Origin: Gemmiger formicilis
GTDB taxonomy: Bacteria; Bacillota; Clostridia; Oscillospirales; Ruminococcaceae
Length of the DNA stretch: 64,000 nt
Reading direction: 5' to 3'
Assembly (NCBI RefSeq): GCF_024462815.1
Contig: NZ_JANGCG010000001.1
Span: forward strand, 248,001-312,000
Shown piece by piece: positions 1 through 8,850 of this stretch (its first letter is position 1; the number at the start of each line of letters is the position of its first letter). The position numbers and the translations under genes are program-made. The notes beneath the pieces were generated by a model. It was not told the origin of the DNA and did no database searches. It saw nothing but the letters and a program-made list of their open reading frames with translations.

Positions 1-389
1 TCGTGACCGATGAGGAAATTGGTGCCGTGCTGAGCTTCATCAAGTCCACTTCCACCGCCCAGTATGACGAGGAAATGATTGCCGAGATGGAGCGCCGTGC
101 TGTTGCCGAGAAGGGCAGCAAAAAGGGCAGTGACGATGACGGCGAGGCAGGCGGCGCACTGGATGCCATGTTTGAACAGGCAGTCGAGTGCGTGATTGAC
201 GCCGGGCAGGCCAGCACAAGCCTGCTGCAGCGCCGCTGTAAGCTGGGCTACGCCCGCGCCGCCCGCATTATGGACCAGATGGAGCAAGAAAAGATTATCG
301 GCCCCTATGAGGGAGCCAAGCCCCGCACCGTGCTGGTAACCAAATCCGAGTGGGAGGAGCGAAAGCTCAACGGCCAGTATGACGGGTAA
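1..389 (+). CDS. ftsK: DNA translocase FtsK/SpoIIIE, C-terminal end (partial)
   Basis: This is the last 129 codons of a gene that begins before the window. FtsK/SpoIIIE proteins are ATP-driven pumps that move DNA through the division or sporulation septum. The visible part holds the end of the motor region, an acidic linker, and from about residue 55 a winged-helix gamma domain of the kind that reads polar KOPS/SRS sequences (QASTSLLQRR, then GYARAARIMDQME). The motor with its Walker motifs is upstream and cannot be seen, so FtsK and SpoIIIE cannot be told apart. The stop overlaps the next start by 11 bases, which suggests co-transcription. Confidence 0.9.
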   Translation, partial: VTDEEIGAVLSFIKSTSTAQYDEEMIAEMERRAVAEKGSKKGSDDDGEAGGALDAMFEQAVECVIDAGQASTSLLQRRCKLGYARAARIMDQMEQEKIIGPYEGAKPRTVLVTKSEWEERKLNGQYDG

Positions 390-1347
390 GTGTTTGCGCC
401 GCCTTGCGGCTTGTGTTCTGGCCGGTATGCTGGTCATTGTTGCCTTTGTCATACAGTTTGCAGGCGGCAAGGGAATCGTTCCTTCCTGGCAAACATTGCG
501 TGCCCGCCTTGGTGTGCCCCTGCAGACCGAGGAAAGCGCCCCACAGGCATCAGACGGTACCACCACCGTGTATGTACTGGATGTCGGGCAGGGGGATGCC
601 GTGCTGCTCTGTCAGGATGGCTCCTGCTGCCTGATTGATACCGGCCCCGCCGAGGCAGAGGATGCGCTGCTCTATGATTTGCAGACCCTTAATGTGGAGA
701 CACTGGACTATCTTGTGCTGACCCATCCCCACGCGGACCACACCGGCAACGTCCGGGCGATTTTACAGAATTTCCCGGTTGCTGCCGTGCTGTTGCCGAG
801 CTGGCAGCCCAGCGGCGAGGAAACCGCAGACTGGCCGCGCCATCTGGCAGACTACGCCGCAGACAGCGGTGCGGAGATCATCACCGCCGCCGCGGGGGAC
901 AGCTTCCCGCTGGGCAGCGGTACGCTGGACATTTTGCAGGGCGGCAGTGATGATGCTGACAACGTCAACGATGCTTCGCTCTGCACGCTGTTCACCGCCG
1001 GTGACTTCCGTTTTCTGGACACCGGCGACGCCGAAGAAGCCGCCGAACAGCGTCTTCTTGACACCTACGGAGCCACGCTGCACGCCACCCTTTTCAAGGC
1101 CGGGCATCACGGTTCCTACACCTCCAACAGCCTTGCCTTTTTGCAGGCCGTCCGGCCCGGGGCCGTGGCCGTCAGCTGCGGTCTTGATAACGATTACGGC
1201 CACCCGCACCGCGCCGCGCTGCAAAATTTTGCCGAGGTCGGTGCAGAGGTCTACCGCACCGACCTGCTGAGAAGTCTCACCTTTGTCTGGCAGAATAACG
1301 CCCTGCACGTGGAAACCACCGCAGACATCGCCGAACCCGCGGCGTAA
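379..1347 (+). CDS. ComEC/Rec2-type metallo-beta-lactamase-fold hydrolase, exported
   Basis: The 322-residue protein begins with a basic stretch and a hydrophobic segment (about residues 8-28), so it is probably membrane-anchored with its enzyme domain outside the cell. The rest matches the beta-lactamase-like domain found at the C-terminus of the competence protein ComEC. It has VYVLDVGQGDA near residue 64, the metal-binding THPHADH with H116, H118, D120 and H121, and later KAGHHGS and YGHPHR. The ComEC channel domain is absent, so this is the stand-alone hydrolase form, probably a phosphodiesterase or nuclease. Its substrate is unknown. The start overlaps the ftsK end and metF follows after 16 bases. 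Confidence 0.82.
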   Translation: MTGKCLRRLAACVLAGMLVIVAFVIQFAGGKGIVPSWQTLRARLGVPLQTEESAPQASDGTTTVYVLDVGQGDAVLLCQDGSCCLIDTGPAEAEDALLYDLQTLNVETLDYLVLTHPHADHTGNVRAILQNFPVAAVLLPSWQPSGEETADWPRHLADYAADSGAEIITAAAGDSFPLGSGTLDILQGGSDDADNVNDASLCTLFTAGDFRFLDTGDAEEAAEQRLLDTYGATLHATLFKAGHHGSYTSNSLAFLQAVRPGAVAVSCGLDNDYGHPHRAALQNFAEVGAEVYRTDLLRSLTFVWQNNALHVETTADIAEPAA

Positions 1348-1363
1348 AAATAAGGAGTACACT

Positions 1364-2227
1364 ATGACGATTACCGAACAGTTCAAAGCCAAGCGCTGTG
1401 TCTTTTCTATTGAATGTTTTCCGCCGAAGCAGACCACCCAGATGGACAAGCTCAAGGACACCCTGCGCCAGATGCAGGCGCTGAACCCCGGCTTCATCAG
1501 CGTCACCTTCGGCGCTGGCGGCTCTGCGGGAGGCGTATCCACCGTGGAGGTGGCCGACTATCTGCAAAACGAGCTGTCCGTTCCCACGATGGCGCACCTG
1601 ATTTGCATGGGTAACGATGAAACCCATGCCGCCGCCATTCTGGACCAGCTGGAGGCTGTCGGCGTGCGGGATGTGCTGGCCCTGCGCGGTGACCGCACCC
1701 CCACCCGCCCCGAAAGCCCGGATTTCAAGCACGCCAGTGACCTGACCTCCTTTATCAAGTGGAAGAAGCCGGGCTTCTCCGTGCATGGGGCCTGCTACCC
1801 GGAGGGCCACCCCGATGCAGACACGCTGCAGCACGATGTGGAAAATCTGCGCATCAAGCAGGCCGCCGGTGCCGAGCATCTTCTGACCCAGCTGTTCTTC
1901 GATAATATGCACTTTTATCGTTTTCTGAATCTGGCACGCCGCGCCGGTATCACGCTGCCGGTCTCCGCTGGCGTTATGCCCATCGTCAAGCGCAGCCAGA
2001 TTGAGCGCACGGTTTCGCTGTCCTCCGCCAGCCTGCCTTCCGACTTCACCCGTATGATTTCCCGTTATCAGGATGACCCGGAGAGCCTCTACGCGGCGGG
2101 CATCGACTACGCTGTCCGCCAGCTGCGCGATTTGATTGAGGGCGGTGCGGACGGCATCCACCTGTACGCCATGAATGATGCCGCCGTAGCCGCCAAGGTC
2201 TATGACGGCATCAAGGATTTGCTGTAA
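1364..2227 (+). CDS. metF: 5,10-methylenetetrahydrofolate reductase
   Basis: This is a 287-residue TIM-barrel flavoenzyme that reduces 5,10-methylene-THF to 5-methyl-THF, the methyl donor for methionine synthase. Family signatures include FSIECFPPK near residue 17, the stretch SVTFGAGGS, LALRGD and the flavin-binding region around QLFFDN. I chose the ATG at 1364 because AAGGAG precedes it by seven bases, although the frame is open upstream to 1283. Its stop shares one base with the start of the MetH reactivation gene. The order metF, reactivation factor, metH makes a compact unit for making and using methyl-THF. No cobalamin or SAM riboswitch lies in front of it. Confidence 0.95.
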   Translation: MTITEQFKAKRCVFSIECFPPKQTTQMDKLKDTLRQMQALNPGFISVTFGAGGSAGGVSTVEVADYLQNELSVPTMAHLICMGNDETHAAAILDQLEAVGVRDVLALRGDRTPTRPESPDFKHASDLTSFIKWKKPGFSVHGACYPEGHPDADTLQHDVENLRIKQAAGAEHLLTQLFFDNMHFYRFLNLARRAGITLPVSAGVMPIVKRSQIERTVSLSSASLPSDFTRMISRYQDDPESLYAAGIDYAVRQLRDLIEGGADGIHLYAMNDAAVAAKVYDGIKDLL

Positions 2228-2892
2228 TGGAGCGCCGCAAGCCTGACGCAATCCGCCGCGCCACAGCCCTGCGCTATATGGGGGCCGCCGGATGGTCGCC
2301 GGATGCCGCCACCTCCGCACTGCTGGACAAGGCAGAGAAGCAGATTCTGGCCATTGCCGTGCCCCATGTGGTGTGGCGCGTGCTGCCGCTGACTGTGCTG
2401 CCTTTTGAAAACTGCGGCACAGACCTTGCCCGCCATCTGCAGGGCTGTGACAAGGCACTGCTGATGGCCGCAACGCTCGGTTCCGAAATTGACAGATTCC
2501 TGCGCCGTCTGGAGCTGACCGACATTGCTGCCGCCGCGGCCGCAGACGCGCTGGCTTCTGTGTTACTGGAACAGGTCTGCGATGAATGGGAGGCCGAGCA
2601 GCGCCCGCTGTTTGAAGAAAAGGGGCTCTACCTGACCGGGCGCTATGCCCCCGGCTATGGGGACTGCCCGCTTTCTCTCAATGATGAAATCTGCCTTGCG
2701 GTGGACAGCGTGCGGGGCTGCGGTCTGGCCGTGACACCCCAGCATCTGCTGACGCCGCGCAAGAGCACCACCGCCATTTTGGGTATGGCCGACCACCCTG
2801 TGACCGGCACCCGCGCAGGCTGTGCAACCTGCCACTTAAAGCTGACCTGTTCGTTCCGGAAGCGCGGCACAACCTGCTTTCAACAAGACTGA
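2227..2892 (+). CDS. Stand-alone methionine synthase reactivation (AdoMet-binding) protein
   Basis: The 221-residue protein resembles the C-terminal activation domain of cobalamin-dependent methionine synthase, which binds S-adenosylmethionine and remethylates oxidised cob(II)alamin. Visible hallmarks are RYAPGYGDCPLSL (about residues 139-151) and the later LLTPRKSTTAILGM. A Cys-rich end (CATCHLKLTC) follows, which is common in the separate clostridial version. The metH gene 14 bases downstream lacks this domain, so the two together rebuild a full-length MetH in trans. The electron donor is not visible here. The function is inferred from domain similarity and position. Confidence 0.85.
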   Translation: MERRKPDAIRRATALRYMGAAGWSPDAATSALLDKAEKQILAIAVPHVVWRVLPLTVLPFENCGTDLARHLQGCDKALLMAATLGSEIDRFLRRLELTDIAAAAAADALASVLLEQVCDEWEAEQRPLFEEKGLYLTGRYAPGYGDCPLSLNDEICLAVDSVRGCGLAVTPQHLLTPRKSTTAILGMADHPVTGTRAGCATCHLKLTCSFRKRGTTCFQQD

Positions 2893-2906
2893 TAGGGGAG
2901 AATCTT

Positions 2907-5306
2907 ATGCAGATTCGTGAAGTTTTTGACCGCAAGCGGTTTGTTTTTCTGGACGGCGGCATGGGCACCCAGCTGCAGGCACGCGGCCTGCAGCCCGGGC
3001 AGAAGCCGGAGCTTGCCGCGCTGGAAATGCCCGAAACGCTGACCGCCATCCACACTGACTATATCAACGCGGGTGCGGATATTCTTCTTGCCAACACCTT
3101 TGGCGCCAACGCCAAAAAGCTGGTGGGCTGCGGCCATACTGTAGAGGAGGTTGTCACTGCCTCCATCGCCTGCGCCCGCAGGGCTGCCGACCGCACCGGT
3201 GCGCTTGTTGCGCTGGACATTGGCCCTCTGGGTGAGCTGCTGGTTCCCGCCGGCACACTGAGCTTTGAGGATGCCTACGCGGAATTTGCACAGGTCATCC
3301 GCGCCGGTGCAGCGGCCGGGGCCGACCTTGTCTTTCTCGAAACAATGACCGATTTGTATGAGCTGAAGGCCGCCATTCTGGCCACCAAGGAGAACTGCAC
3401 CCTTCCGGTTTTCACCTCGATGAGCTTTGAAAGCCGCGGCCGCACCTTCACCGGTTGCACCGTTGAAAGCTATGCCGTGACCGCGGTCGGCCTCGGCGCG
3501 GACGCCGTGGGTATCAACTGCTCTCTCGGACCCAAGGAGATTCTGCCCTTTGCACAGCGGCTCTGCCGCAGTGTGCCTGCGGGCGTGCCGGTCTTTGTCA
3601 AGCCCAACGCAGGCCTGCCCAACCCGGACGGCAGCTATAATCTTGACCCGGATGGCTTTGCCGCCGAAATGAACGCCTACGCCGCCATCGGTGTTTCGAT
3701 GGTGGGCGGCTGCTGCGGCACCACCCCCGCCTTTATCGCCAAGCTGCATGAGAGCTTTTGTGCTCTTACCCCGGCAGACAAAATTCCTGTCCGCCGCAGT
3801 TGCCTGTGCACGCCGGTGCGCTTTGTGGAAGTGAAGGGCATCACGGTTGTGGGTGAGCGCATCAACCCCACCGGCAAAAAACGGCTGCAGCAGGCTCTGC
3901 GGGATGGCGATATGGCCTATCCCTGCACGCAGGCCGTGGCACAGGCCGAGGCTGGTGCACAGGTGCTGGATGTCAATGCGGGCCTGCCCGGCATTGATGA
4001 AGCCGCCACGCTGGAACAGCTAGTCAAGGACATTCAGGCCGTTACCGACCTACCTCTGCAGCTGGACTCCTCCAACCCGGAGGCCTTGTCCCGCGCACTG
4101 CGCATTTATAACGGCAAACCCATCGTCAACTCGGTCAACGGTGAGCCGGAGACGCTGGAAAAGATACTGCCCTTGTGCAAAAAGTACGGCGCCGCTGTGG
4201 TGGGCCTTGCGCTGGACAAGGGCGGTATCCCGCCGACGGTGGAGGGCCGTGTTGCCATTGCCCGGCGCATCGTGGCTGCCGCCAACGCTGCGGGCATCCC
4301 GAATGAGGATATCTACATTGACTGTCTCTGCCTGACCGCCAGTGCCCAGCAGGAAGCCGCTGAGCAGACCCTGCAGGCACTGACCCGCTGCAAGCGGGAG
4401 CTGGGTGTGCGCACTGTGCTGGGTGTGTCCAACATCAGCTTCGGCCTGCCGTGCCGCGGCTACCTGAATACCACCTTCCTGACAATGGCCATGTCGGCAG
4501 GGCTGGATTTGGCCATTATGAACCCCAACACCCCGGAAATGATGGCCGCTGTGCGCGCTTACCGCGTGCTGACCTGCCAGGACCCGCAGAGCAGCGACTA
4601 TGTTGCCGCCTATGCCGATGTGCAGATTCAGACCACCCAGACCAGCAAATCCGCCGTTGCCGAGATTAGCACTACCGCCCCGGGCGGTGACGCACTGTTT
4701 GAGGCGGTGCGCCGCGGCCTGAAGGCCGAAGCGCACGCCGCTGCACAAGCCGCATTGACGATGCGCGAGCCGCTGGACGTTGTCAACACCTCACTGATTC
4801 CGGCGCTGGACGCCGTGGGTGATGGCTTTGAAAAGGGAACTGTGTTCCTGCCGCAGCTGCTGCAGGCTGCCACCGCCGCGCAGGCCGCCTTTGAAGCCAT
4901 CAAGGCCAAAATCGCCGCCTCGGGCCAGCAGCAGGGCAGCAAGGGCAAGATTGTGATTGCCACGGTCAAGGGTGACATTCACGACATTGGCAAGAACATT
5001 GTGCGCGTTATTCTGGAAAACTACGGCTATGATGTGCTGGATCTGGGCCGTGATGTGGACCCGGAGCGTGTTGTGGAGGCCGTGCGCCAGACCGGCGCAA
5101 AACTGGTGGGTCTGTCTGCCTTGATGACCACCACCGTGCCAAGTATGCAGGCCACCATTGAGGCCCTGCACGCTGCCGGGCTTGACTGTAAGGTTATGGT
5201 GGGCGGTGCCGTGCTTACCCCCGACTATGCCCGGGATATCGGTGCCGACTACTATTGTAAGGACGCCAAGGCCAGCGCCGATTTGGCCAAGCAGCTGCTG
5301 GGCTGA
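2907..5306 (+). CDS. metH: Cobalamin-dependent methionine synthase (three-domain form)
   Basis: This 799-residue enzyme transfers the methyl group of 5-methyl-THF through cobalamin to homocysteine. The domains in order are homocysteine binding (about 1-290) with zinc ligands C205, C269 and C270, pterin binding (about 310-580, VGERINPTGKK), the four-helix B12 cap, and the B12 Rossmann domain with GDIHDIGKN, where H692 should be the lower cobalt ligand. The protein stops after the B12 domain. The AdoMet reactivation domain of the roughly 1200-residue E. coli enzyme is missing and is supplied by the gene before it. A Shine-Dalgarno AGGGGAG precedes the ATG. Confidence 0.95.
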   Translation: MQIREVFDRKRFVFLDGGMGTQLQARGLQPGQKPELAALEMPETLTAIHTDYINAGADILLANTFGANAKKLVGCGHTVEEVVTASIACARRAADRTGALVALDIGPLGELLVPAGTLSFEDAYAEFAQVIRAGAAAGADLVFLETMTDLYELKAAILATKENCTLPVFTSMSFESRGRTFTGCTVESYAVTAVGLGADAVGINCSLGPKEILPFAQRLCRSVPAGVPVFVKPNAGLPNPDGSYNLDPDGFAAEMNAYAAIGVSMVGGCCGTTPAFIAKLHESFCALTPADKIPVRRSCLCTPVRFVEVKGITVVGERINPTGKKRLQQALRDGDMAYPCTQAVAQAEAGAQVLDVNAGLPGIDEAATLEQLVKDIQAVTDLPLQLDSSNPEALSRALRIYNGKPIVNSVNGEPETLEKILPLCKKYGAAVVGLALDKGGIPPTVEGRVAIARRIVAAANAAGIPNEDIYIDCLCLTASAQQEAAEQTLQALTRCKRELGVRTVLGVSNISFGLPCRGYLNTTFLTMAMSAGLDLAIMNPNTPEMMAAVRAYRVLTCQDPQSSDYVAAYADVQIQTTQTSKSAVAEISTTAPGGDALFEAVRRGLKAEAHAAAQAALTMREPLDVVNTSLIPALDAVGDGFEKGTVFLPQLLQAATAAQAAFEAIKAKIAASGQQQGSKGKIVIATVKGDIHDIGKNIVRVILENYGYDVLDLGRDVDPERVVEAVRQTGAKLVGLSALMTTTVPSMQATIEALHAAGLDCKVMVGGAVLTPDYARDIGADYYCKDAKASADLAKQLLG

Positions 5307-5372
5307 TTTGCAAGCCATAAGCCGCTATTTTCCGCAGGATTGCACCCTTGCAGGAAGATTGACGGAAAACGC

Positions 5373-5401
5373 TTGCATTTATCCCGGACTTATTGTATAA
5401 T
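5373..5401 (+). promoter_or_regulatory. Sigma-A promoter for SRP RNA and dnaX
   Basis: TTGCAT at 5373-5378 and a perfect TATAAT at 5396-5401 are separated by 17 bases. Transcription should start near 5408. It is the only clear promoter between metH and dnaX. Confidence 0.8.
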
Positions 5402-5408
5402 ACTAAAA

Positions 5409-5585
5409 GCGGACAGGGCTGAATTGCGCTGTTTCGCGTACAGATGCAGGTCCCGCGCGTGGACAGCCTGTGAACCATGTCAGGCGGGGAACCGAGCAGC
5501 ATTAAGCAGCGCTTGCCCAGTGCCGCGGTCAAGCCTGCATCTGTACGCCAAGCAGCGCAGCCGCGTGCTCTGCCCGCTGTTTTTG
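5409..5585 (+). ncRNA. ffs: Signal recognition particle RNA, small bacterial type
   Basis: The RNA pairs with Ffh to form the particle that targets nascent membrane proteins. The apical signature is visible: GTCAGGCGGGGAACCGAGCAGC at 5479-5500 in two adjoining parts matches the GTCAGG...GGAA...AGCAGC loops that contact Ffh. The flanks form one long rod: GGCT/AGCC, GCGCTG/CAGCGC and a perfect 15-bp stem (5436-5450 with 5532-5546). No Alu domain is evident, so it is the 4.5S-like form, though with a longer rod than that of E. coli. The position directly before dnaX is the same as scr in Bacillus subtilis. The ends are estimated from the promoter and from the TTTTT near 5580. Confidence 0.87.
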
Positions 5586-5607
5586 TATATTCTCGGGAGG
5601 TGGGCAG

Positions 5608-7341
5608 ATGTACCGCGCATTATACCGCAAATGGCGTCCCCAGCGCTTTGCTGACGTTGTGGGGCAGACCGCCATCGTCACGGCGCTGCAGAACCAGATT
5701 GCCGCCGGGCGCATTGGCCACGCCTACCTGTTTACCGGCACCCGCGGCACCGGCAAGACAACCTGTGCCAAAATCTTTGCCAAGGCGGTCAACTGTCTGG
5801 ACACTTCCAGCCCCGACCCTTGCGGCGAGTGCGAAATCTGCAAGGGCATTGACTCCGGCGCAATTATGGATATCATTGAGATGGACGCCGCCTCCAATAA
5901 CGGCGTTGACGATATCCGCGACCTGCGCGATGAGGTTGCCTATCTGCCCTCCGTCTGCAAATACAAGGTCTACATCATTGACGAGGTGCATATGCTCTCC
6001 ACCGCGGCGTTCAATGCGCTGCTGAAAACGATGGAGGAGCCGCCCGAGCACGTCATCTTCATTCTGGCTACCACCGAGGTACAGAAGGTTCCCGTCACGA
6101 TTTTAAGCCGTTGCCAGCGGTATGATTTTACCCGCATCACGGCGGACGATATTGCAAAACGTCTGCTGTATGTGGCCGAGCAGGAAAAAATCGAGCTCGA
6201 TGAGAACGCCGCGCAGCTCATCGGCCGTCTGGCTGATGGTGCCATGCGTGATGCATTGTCCATTCTGGACACCTGCGCCGGTGTTGACAACAAGGTTGAT
6301 GAAGCTCTTGTCCGCCGTATGGCAGGCGTCACAGACAGGGGATACCTGTTTGAAATCAGTGATGCCATTGCCGCCGGAGATTCTGTCACTGCGCTGGAAA
6401 AAATAGCCGAGCTGCGCCAGCAGAGCGTGGATATGCGCCGCCTGTGCATGGAGCTTGCCAGCCATTACCGCAACCTGATGCTTTGCACTCTGCCGGGCGG
6501 AACCGCTTTGCTGACCGGCATTTCCCCAGAGGAGGAGGCTGCCTACACCCAGCGCCGGGATTTTCCCCAGCGGGAGGCCATCCGCGCTATCAACGCCTTT
6601 GGTGCCGCGCTTGAAAAGATGAGCCGCGGCACAGACCAGCGCATCGAGCTGGAGCTGGCTGTCTTTTCGCTCACCCAGCCGGAGGCGGCCACCGCGCCGG
6701 TTGTGGTGCAGGCCGCACCGGCAGCCGCTGCCCCGCAGGCCTTTGCGTCTGCACCGGCTGCCTTTGTCTCTGCACCACCGGTGCAGACCACGCCGAGCGT
6801 TGTGCCTCCTACGGTTTCCGGCACGCAGCCTATCCCTGCGCCGCCGGTCTCTGATGCACCGGACGATTTGCCACCGCCCATTGATGATGACCCACCGTTC
6901 CTGCAGCCGGAGCTGAAGCCAGCACCGAAACCGGCCGTACAGCCTGCACCGCAGGCGGCGCCCCGCCCGGCTGTGCGCAAGGCCGAGCCGCCGCGGCCTG
7001 TCGGCCCGCTGGAGCCTTTTGGCTTCTGGCCCGCCGTGCTGGCCGATTTGGAAGAGAATGATGCCATGCTGATTTCCTTCCTGCGCGGTACCAAAGCCTA
7101 TTGTGACGGCAGGCGCGTTCTGTTTGAGTGCAGCGATGCCTTCCGCGATTATATCCGCAACAACAACGAAGTCAAAAAGCAGTTGCGGGAAGCCATCTAC
7201 CGCGTATCCAGAATCAAATACAACATCGGCCCCTATGAGGAGCCCAAGGATACATCCGCCAGCACGTCTGCTGTCAGCCTTGACGAAACCCTGCACACCA
7301 TGCAGGAGCTGGGTGTGGATTTAAAAATTGTTGATAAATAA
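5608..7341 (+). CDS. dnaX: DNA polymerase III subunits gamma/tau (clamp loader ATPase)
   Basis: The 577-residue AAA+ protein loads the sliding clamp and holds the replicase together. It shows the Walker A GTRGTGKTT near residue 45, a four-cysteine zinc module (CGECEIC region, about 64-79), the Walker B IIDEVHMLS near 118 and the sensor ILSRCQRYDF near 165. A Pro/Ala-rich linker spans about 355-460 and precedes a tau-type C-terminal domain. No obvious slippery A-run is present, so separate gamma production by frameshifting is not evident. GGGAGG precedes the ATG. It sits between SRP RNA and ebfC, as in Bacillus. Confidence 0.97.
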   Translation: MYRALYRKWRPQRFADVVGQTAIVTALQNQIAAGRIGHAYLFTGTRGTGKTTCAKIFAKAVNCLDTSSPDPCGECEICKGIDSGAIMDIIEMDAASNNGVDDIRDLRDEVAYLPSVCKYKVYIIDEVHMLSTAAFNALLKTMEEPPEHVIFILATTEVQKVPVTILSRCQRYDFTRITADDIAKRLLYVAEQEKIELDENAAQLIGRLADGAMRDALSILDTCAGVDNKVDEALVRRMAGVTDRGYLFEISDAIAAGDSVTALEKIAELRQQSVDMRRLCMELASHYRNLMLCTLPGGTALLTGISPEEEAAYTQRRDFPQREAIRAINAFGAALEKMSRGTDQRIELELAVFSLTQPEAATAPVVVQAAPAAAAPQAFASAPAAFVSAPPVQTTPSVVPPTVSGTQPIPAPPVSDAPDDLPPPIDDDPPFLQPELKPAPKPAVQPAPQAAPRPAVRKAEPPRPVGPLEPFGFWPAVLADLEENDAMLISFLRGTKAYCDGRRVLFECSDAFRDYIRNNNEVKKQLREAIYRVSRIKYNIGPYEEPKDTSASTSAVSLDETLHTMQELGVDLKIVDK

Positions 7342-7362
7342 TCTTTTTTTGGAGGAATACCC

Positions 7363-7704
7363 ATGAAAGCAAGAATGCCCAAAGGCTACGGCCGTCCCGA
7401 CCCCAACGCCATGATGCGTCAGGTTCAGAAAATGCAGGAGAGCATCCGCGCCAAGCAGGAGGAGCTTGAGGCCAAGGAGTACACCGGCACGGCCAGCGGC
7501 GAGATGGTCACCGTCACGATGAACGGCAAGCATGAGATTACCGCCGTCAAGCTCAAGCCCGAGGCTGTTGACCCGGAGGATATCGAAATGCTCGAGGACC
7601 TCATCGCTGCTGCCGTCAACAGCGCAGTTGCTGCCGTCGACAAGGACTCCGAGGAGGAAATGTCCAAGATGACCGGCGGTCTGAATATCCCCGGTCTGGG
7701 CTGA
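7363..7704 (+). CDS. YbaB/EbfC family nucleoid-associated protein
   Basis: This small protein (113 residues) of the YbaB/EbfC/YaaK family forms dimers that bind DNA and are thought to affect nucleoid structure or recombination with RecR. It has the typical Met-rich start with MMRQVQKMQESI near residue 23, a coiled helix, the core GEMVTVTMNGKHEITAVKL and a C-terminal helix rich in acidic residues. GGAGG lies before the ATG. It is wedged between dnaX and recR with gaps of 21 and 10 bases, the usual order in Firmicutes. Confidence 0.93.
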   Translation: MKARMPKGYGRPDPNAMMRQVQKMQESIRAKQEELEAKEYTGTASGEMVTVTMNGKHEITAVKLKPEAVDPEDIEMLEDLIAAAVNSAVAAVDKDSEEEMSKMTGGLNIPGLG

Positions 7705-7714
7705 GAGGCACACT

Positions 7715-8311
7715 ATGTTTCAAAAAGTTGAGCCGCTGGAAAATCTGGTGGATCAGTTTGCCCGCTTTCCCGGCATCGGCCGCAAAAGTGCCGTGCGCAT
7801 GGCCTATCAGGTTATGTCCATGCCGCCGGAGCAGGCCATGGAGCTGGCGCAGGCTATTGAGCACGCCAAGAAGGATTTGCACCGTTGCCGTATCTGTCAG
7901 GACTACACCGCCAGTGAGGTCTGCAAAATCTGTGCTTCCCAGAAGCGCGACCGTAGCGTAATCTGCGTGGTGGAAAGCCCACGGGATATCAAATCCATTG
8001 AGCGCACTCATGAATACAACGGTCTCTACCACGTGCTGCACGGCGCCATTTCCCCGATGGACGGCATTGGCGCGGACCAGCTCTGCATCAAAGAGCTACT
8101 GGCCCGGCTGAATGACACCGTCAAGGAGGTCATTATGGCCACCAGCCCCACGGTGGAAGGTGAGGCTACCGCTATGTACGTTGCCAAGCTCATCAAGCCT
8201 CTGGGCATCAAGACGACCCGCCTTGCCTACGGCCTGCCGGTGGGCTCCAGCCTTGAATACGCTGATGAGACCACCCTGTACCGCGCCATGGCGGGCCGCG
8301 GCGAGATGTGA
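7715..8311 (+). CDS. recR: Recombination mediator RecR
   Basis: The 198-residue protein acts with RecO and RecF to load RecA on gapped DNA. Visible features are the helix-hairpin-helix at the N-terminus (FPGIGRKSAVRMAYQ), a four-cysteine zinc finger (CRICQDYTASEVCKIC, about residues 57-72), a TOPRIM domain (VVESPRDIKSIE onward) and the C-terminal Walker-like LAYGLPVGSSLEYAD. Its length is normal for the family. It closes the dnaX-ebfC-recR operon, since a new promoter begins 10 bases after the stop. Confidence 0.97.
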   Translation: MFQKVEPLENLVDQFARFPGIGRKSAVRMAYQVMSMPPEQAMELAQAIEHAKKDLHRCRICQDYTASEVCKICASQKRDRSVICVVESPRDIKSIERTHEYNGLYHVLHGAISPMDGIGADQLCIKELLARLNDTVKEVIMATSPTVEGEATAMYVAKLIKPLGIKTTRLAYGLPVGSSLEYADETTLYRAMAGRGEM

Positions 8312-8321
8312 CAGAAATTTC

Positions 8322-8350
8322 TTGACTTTTGCGCACAGGTGCGCTATAAT
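8322..8350 (+). promoter_or_regulatory. Sigma-A promoter for smpB-ssrA
   Basis: TTGACT (8322-8327) and TATAAT (8345-8350) are separated by 17 bases. The predicted start near 8357 gives a short leader with AAAGGAGGTG before smpB. No second clear promoter is seen before ssrA, so both partners of trans-translation may share this one. Confidence 0.8.
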
Positions 8351-8382
8351 CAATATCCTGCCAATGCAAAGGAGGTGCACCG

Positions 8383-8850
8383 ATGGCGGAGGACAAAAGC
8401 GGAAAGAAAATGATTGCCGTCAACCGTGAGGTGCGCCATGAATACTTTGTGATTGAGGCGCTTGAAACCGGCATTGAGCTGGTGGGCACCGAGGTCAAAA
8501 GTCTGCGTGCTGGCGGGGTAAATCTGAAGGACTCCTGGGCCGATATTGACGATGGCGAGCTCATTGCCAAGGGGATTCACATCAGCCCCTATGAACAGGG
8601 CAACATTTTCAATAAAGACCCGCGCCGCCCGCGGCGGCTGCTGGCGCACAAGGCAGAGATACGCCGTCTGGGCCAGCAAATTAAGCTGCAAGGCTATACA
8701 CTGGTTCCGCTGTCGCTCTACTTCAAAAAAGGGCGCGTCAAGCTGGAGCTAGGCCTGTGCAAGGGCAAAAAACTATATGACAAGCGTGCATCCGCTGCGG
8801 CACGCGATGCCAAGCGCGACATTGACCGCGCACTGAAAACGCAGCGATAA
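8383..8850 (+). CDS. smpB: SsrA-binding protein SmpB
   Basis: The 155-residue protein binds tmRNA and brings it to stalled ribosomes. It has the family start VNREVRHEYFVIE near residue 12, the stretch GTEVKSLRAGGVNLKDSW, HISPYEQGN, and the basic C-terminal tail rich in Lys/Arg (KRDIDRALK) that enters the mRNA channel. AGGAGGTG precedes the ATG. The tmRNA gene lies 51 bases downstream, so both trans-translation components are encoded together. Confidence 0.97.
   Translation: MAEDKSGKKMIAVNREVRHEYFVIEALETGIELVGTEVKSLRAGGVNLKDSWADIDDGELIAKGIHISPYEQGNIFNKDPRRPRRLLAHKAEIRRLGQQIKLQGYTLVPLSLYFKKGRVKLELGLCKGKKLYDKRASAAARDAKRDIDRALKTQR

Noticed and set aside
1348-1363. A cobalamin or SAM riboswitch before the methionine genes
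   Set aside because: Only 16 bases separate the preceding stop from metF, so there is no room for such an element.
5477-6025. An open frame running from the SRP RNA into dnaX in another frame
   Set aside because: It starts in the SRP RNA signature and overlaps the conserved AAA+ part of dnaX; its protein is Pro/Arg/Ala-rich without a domain.
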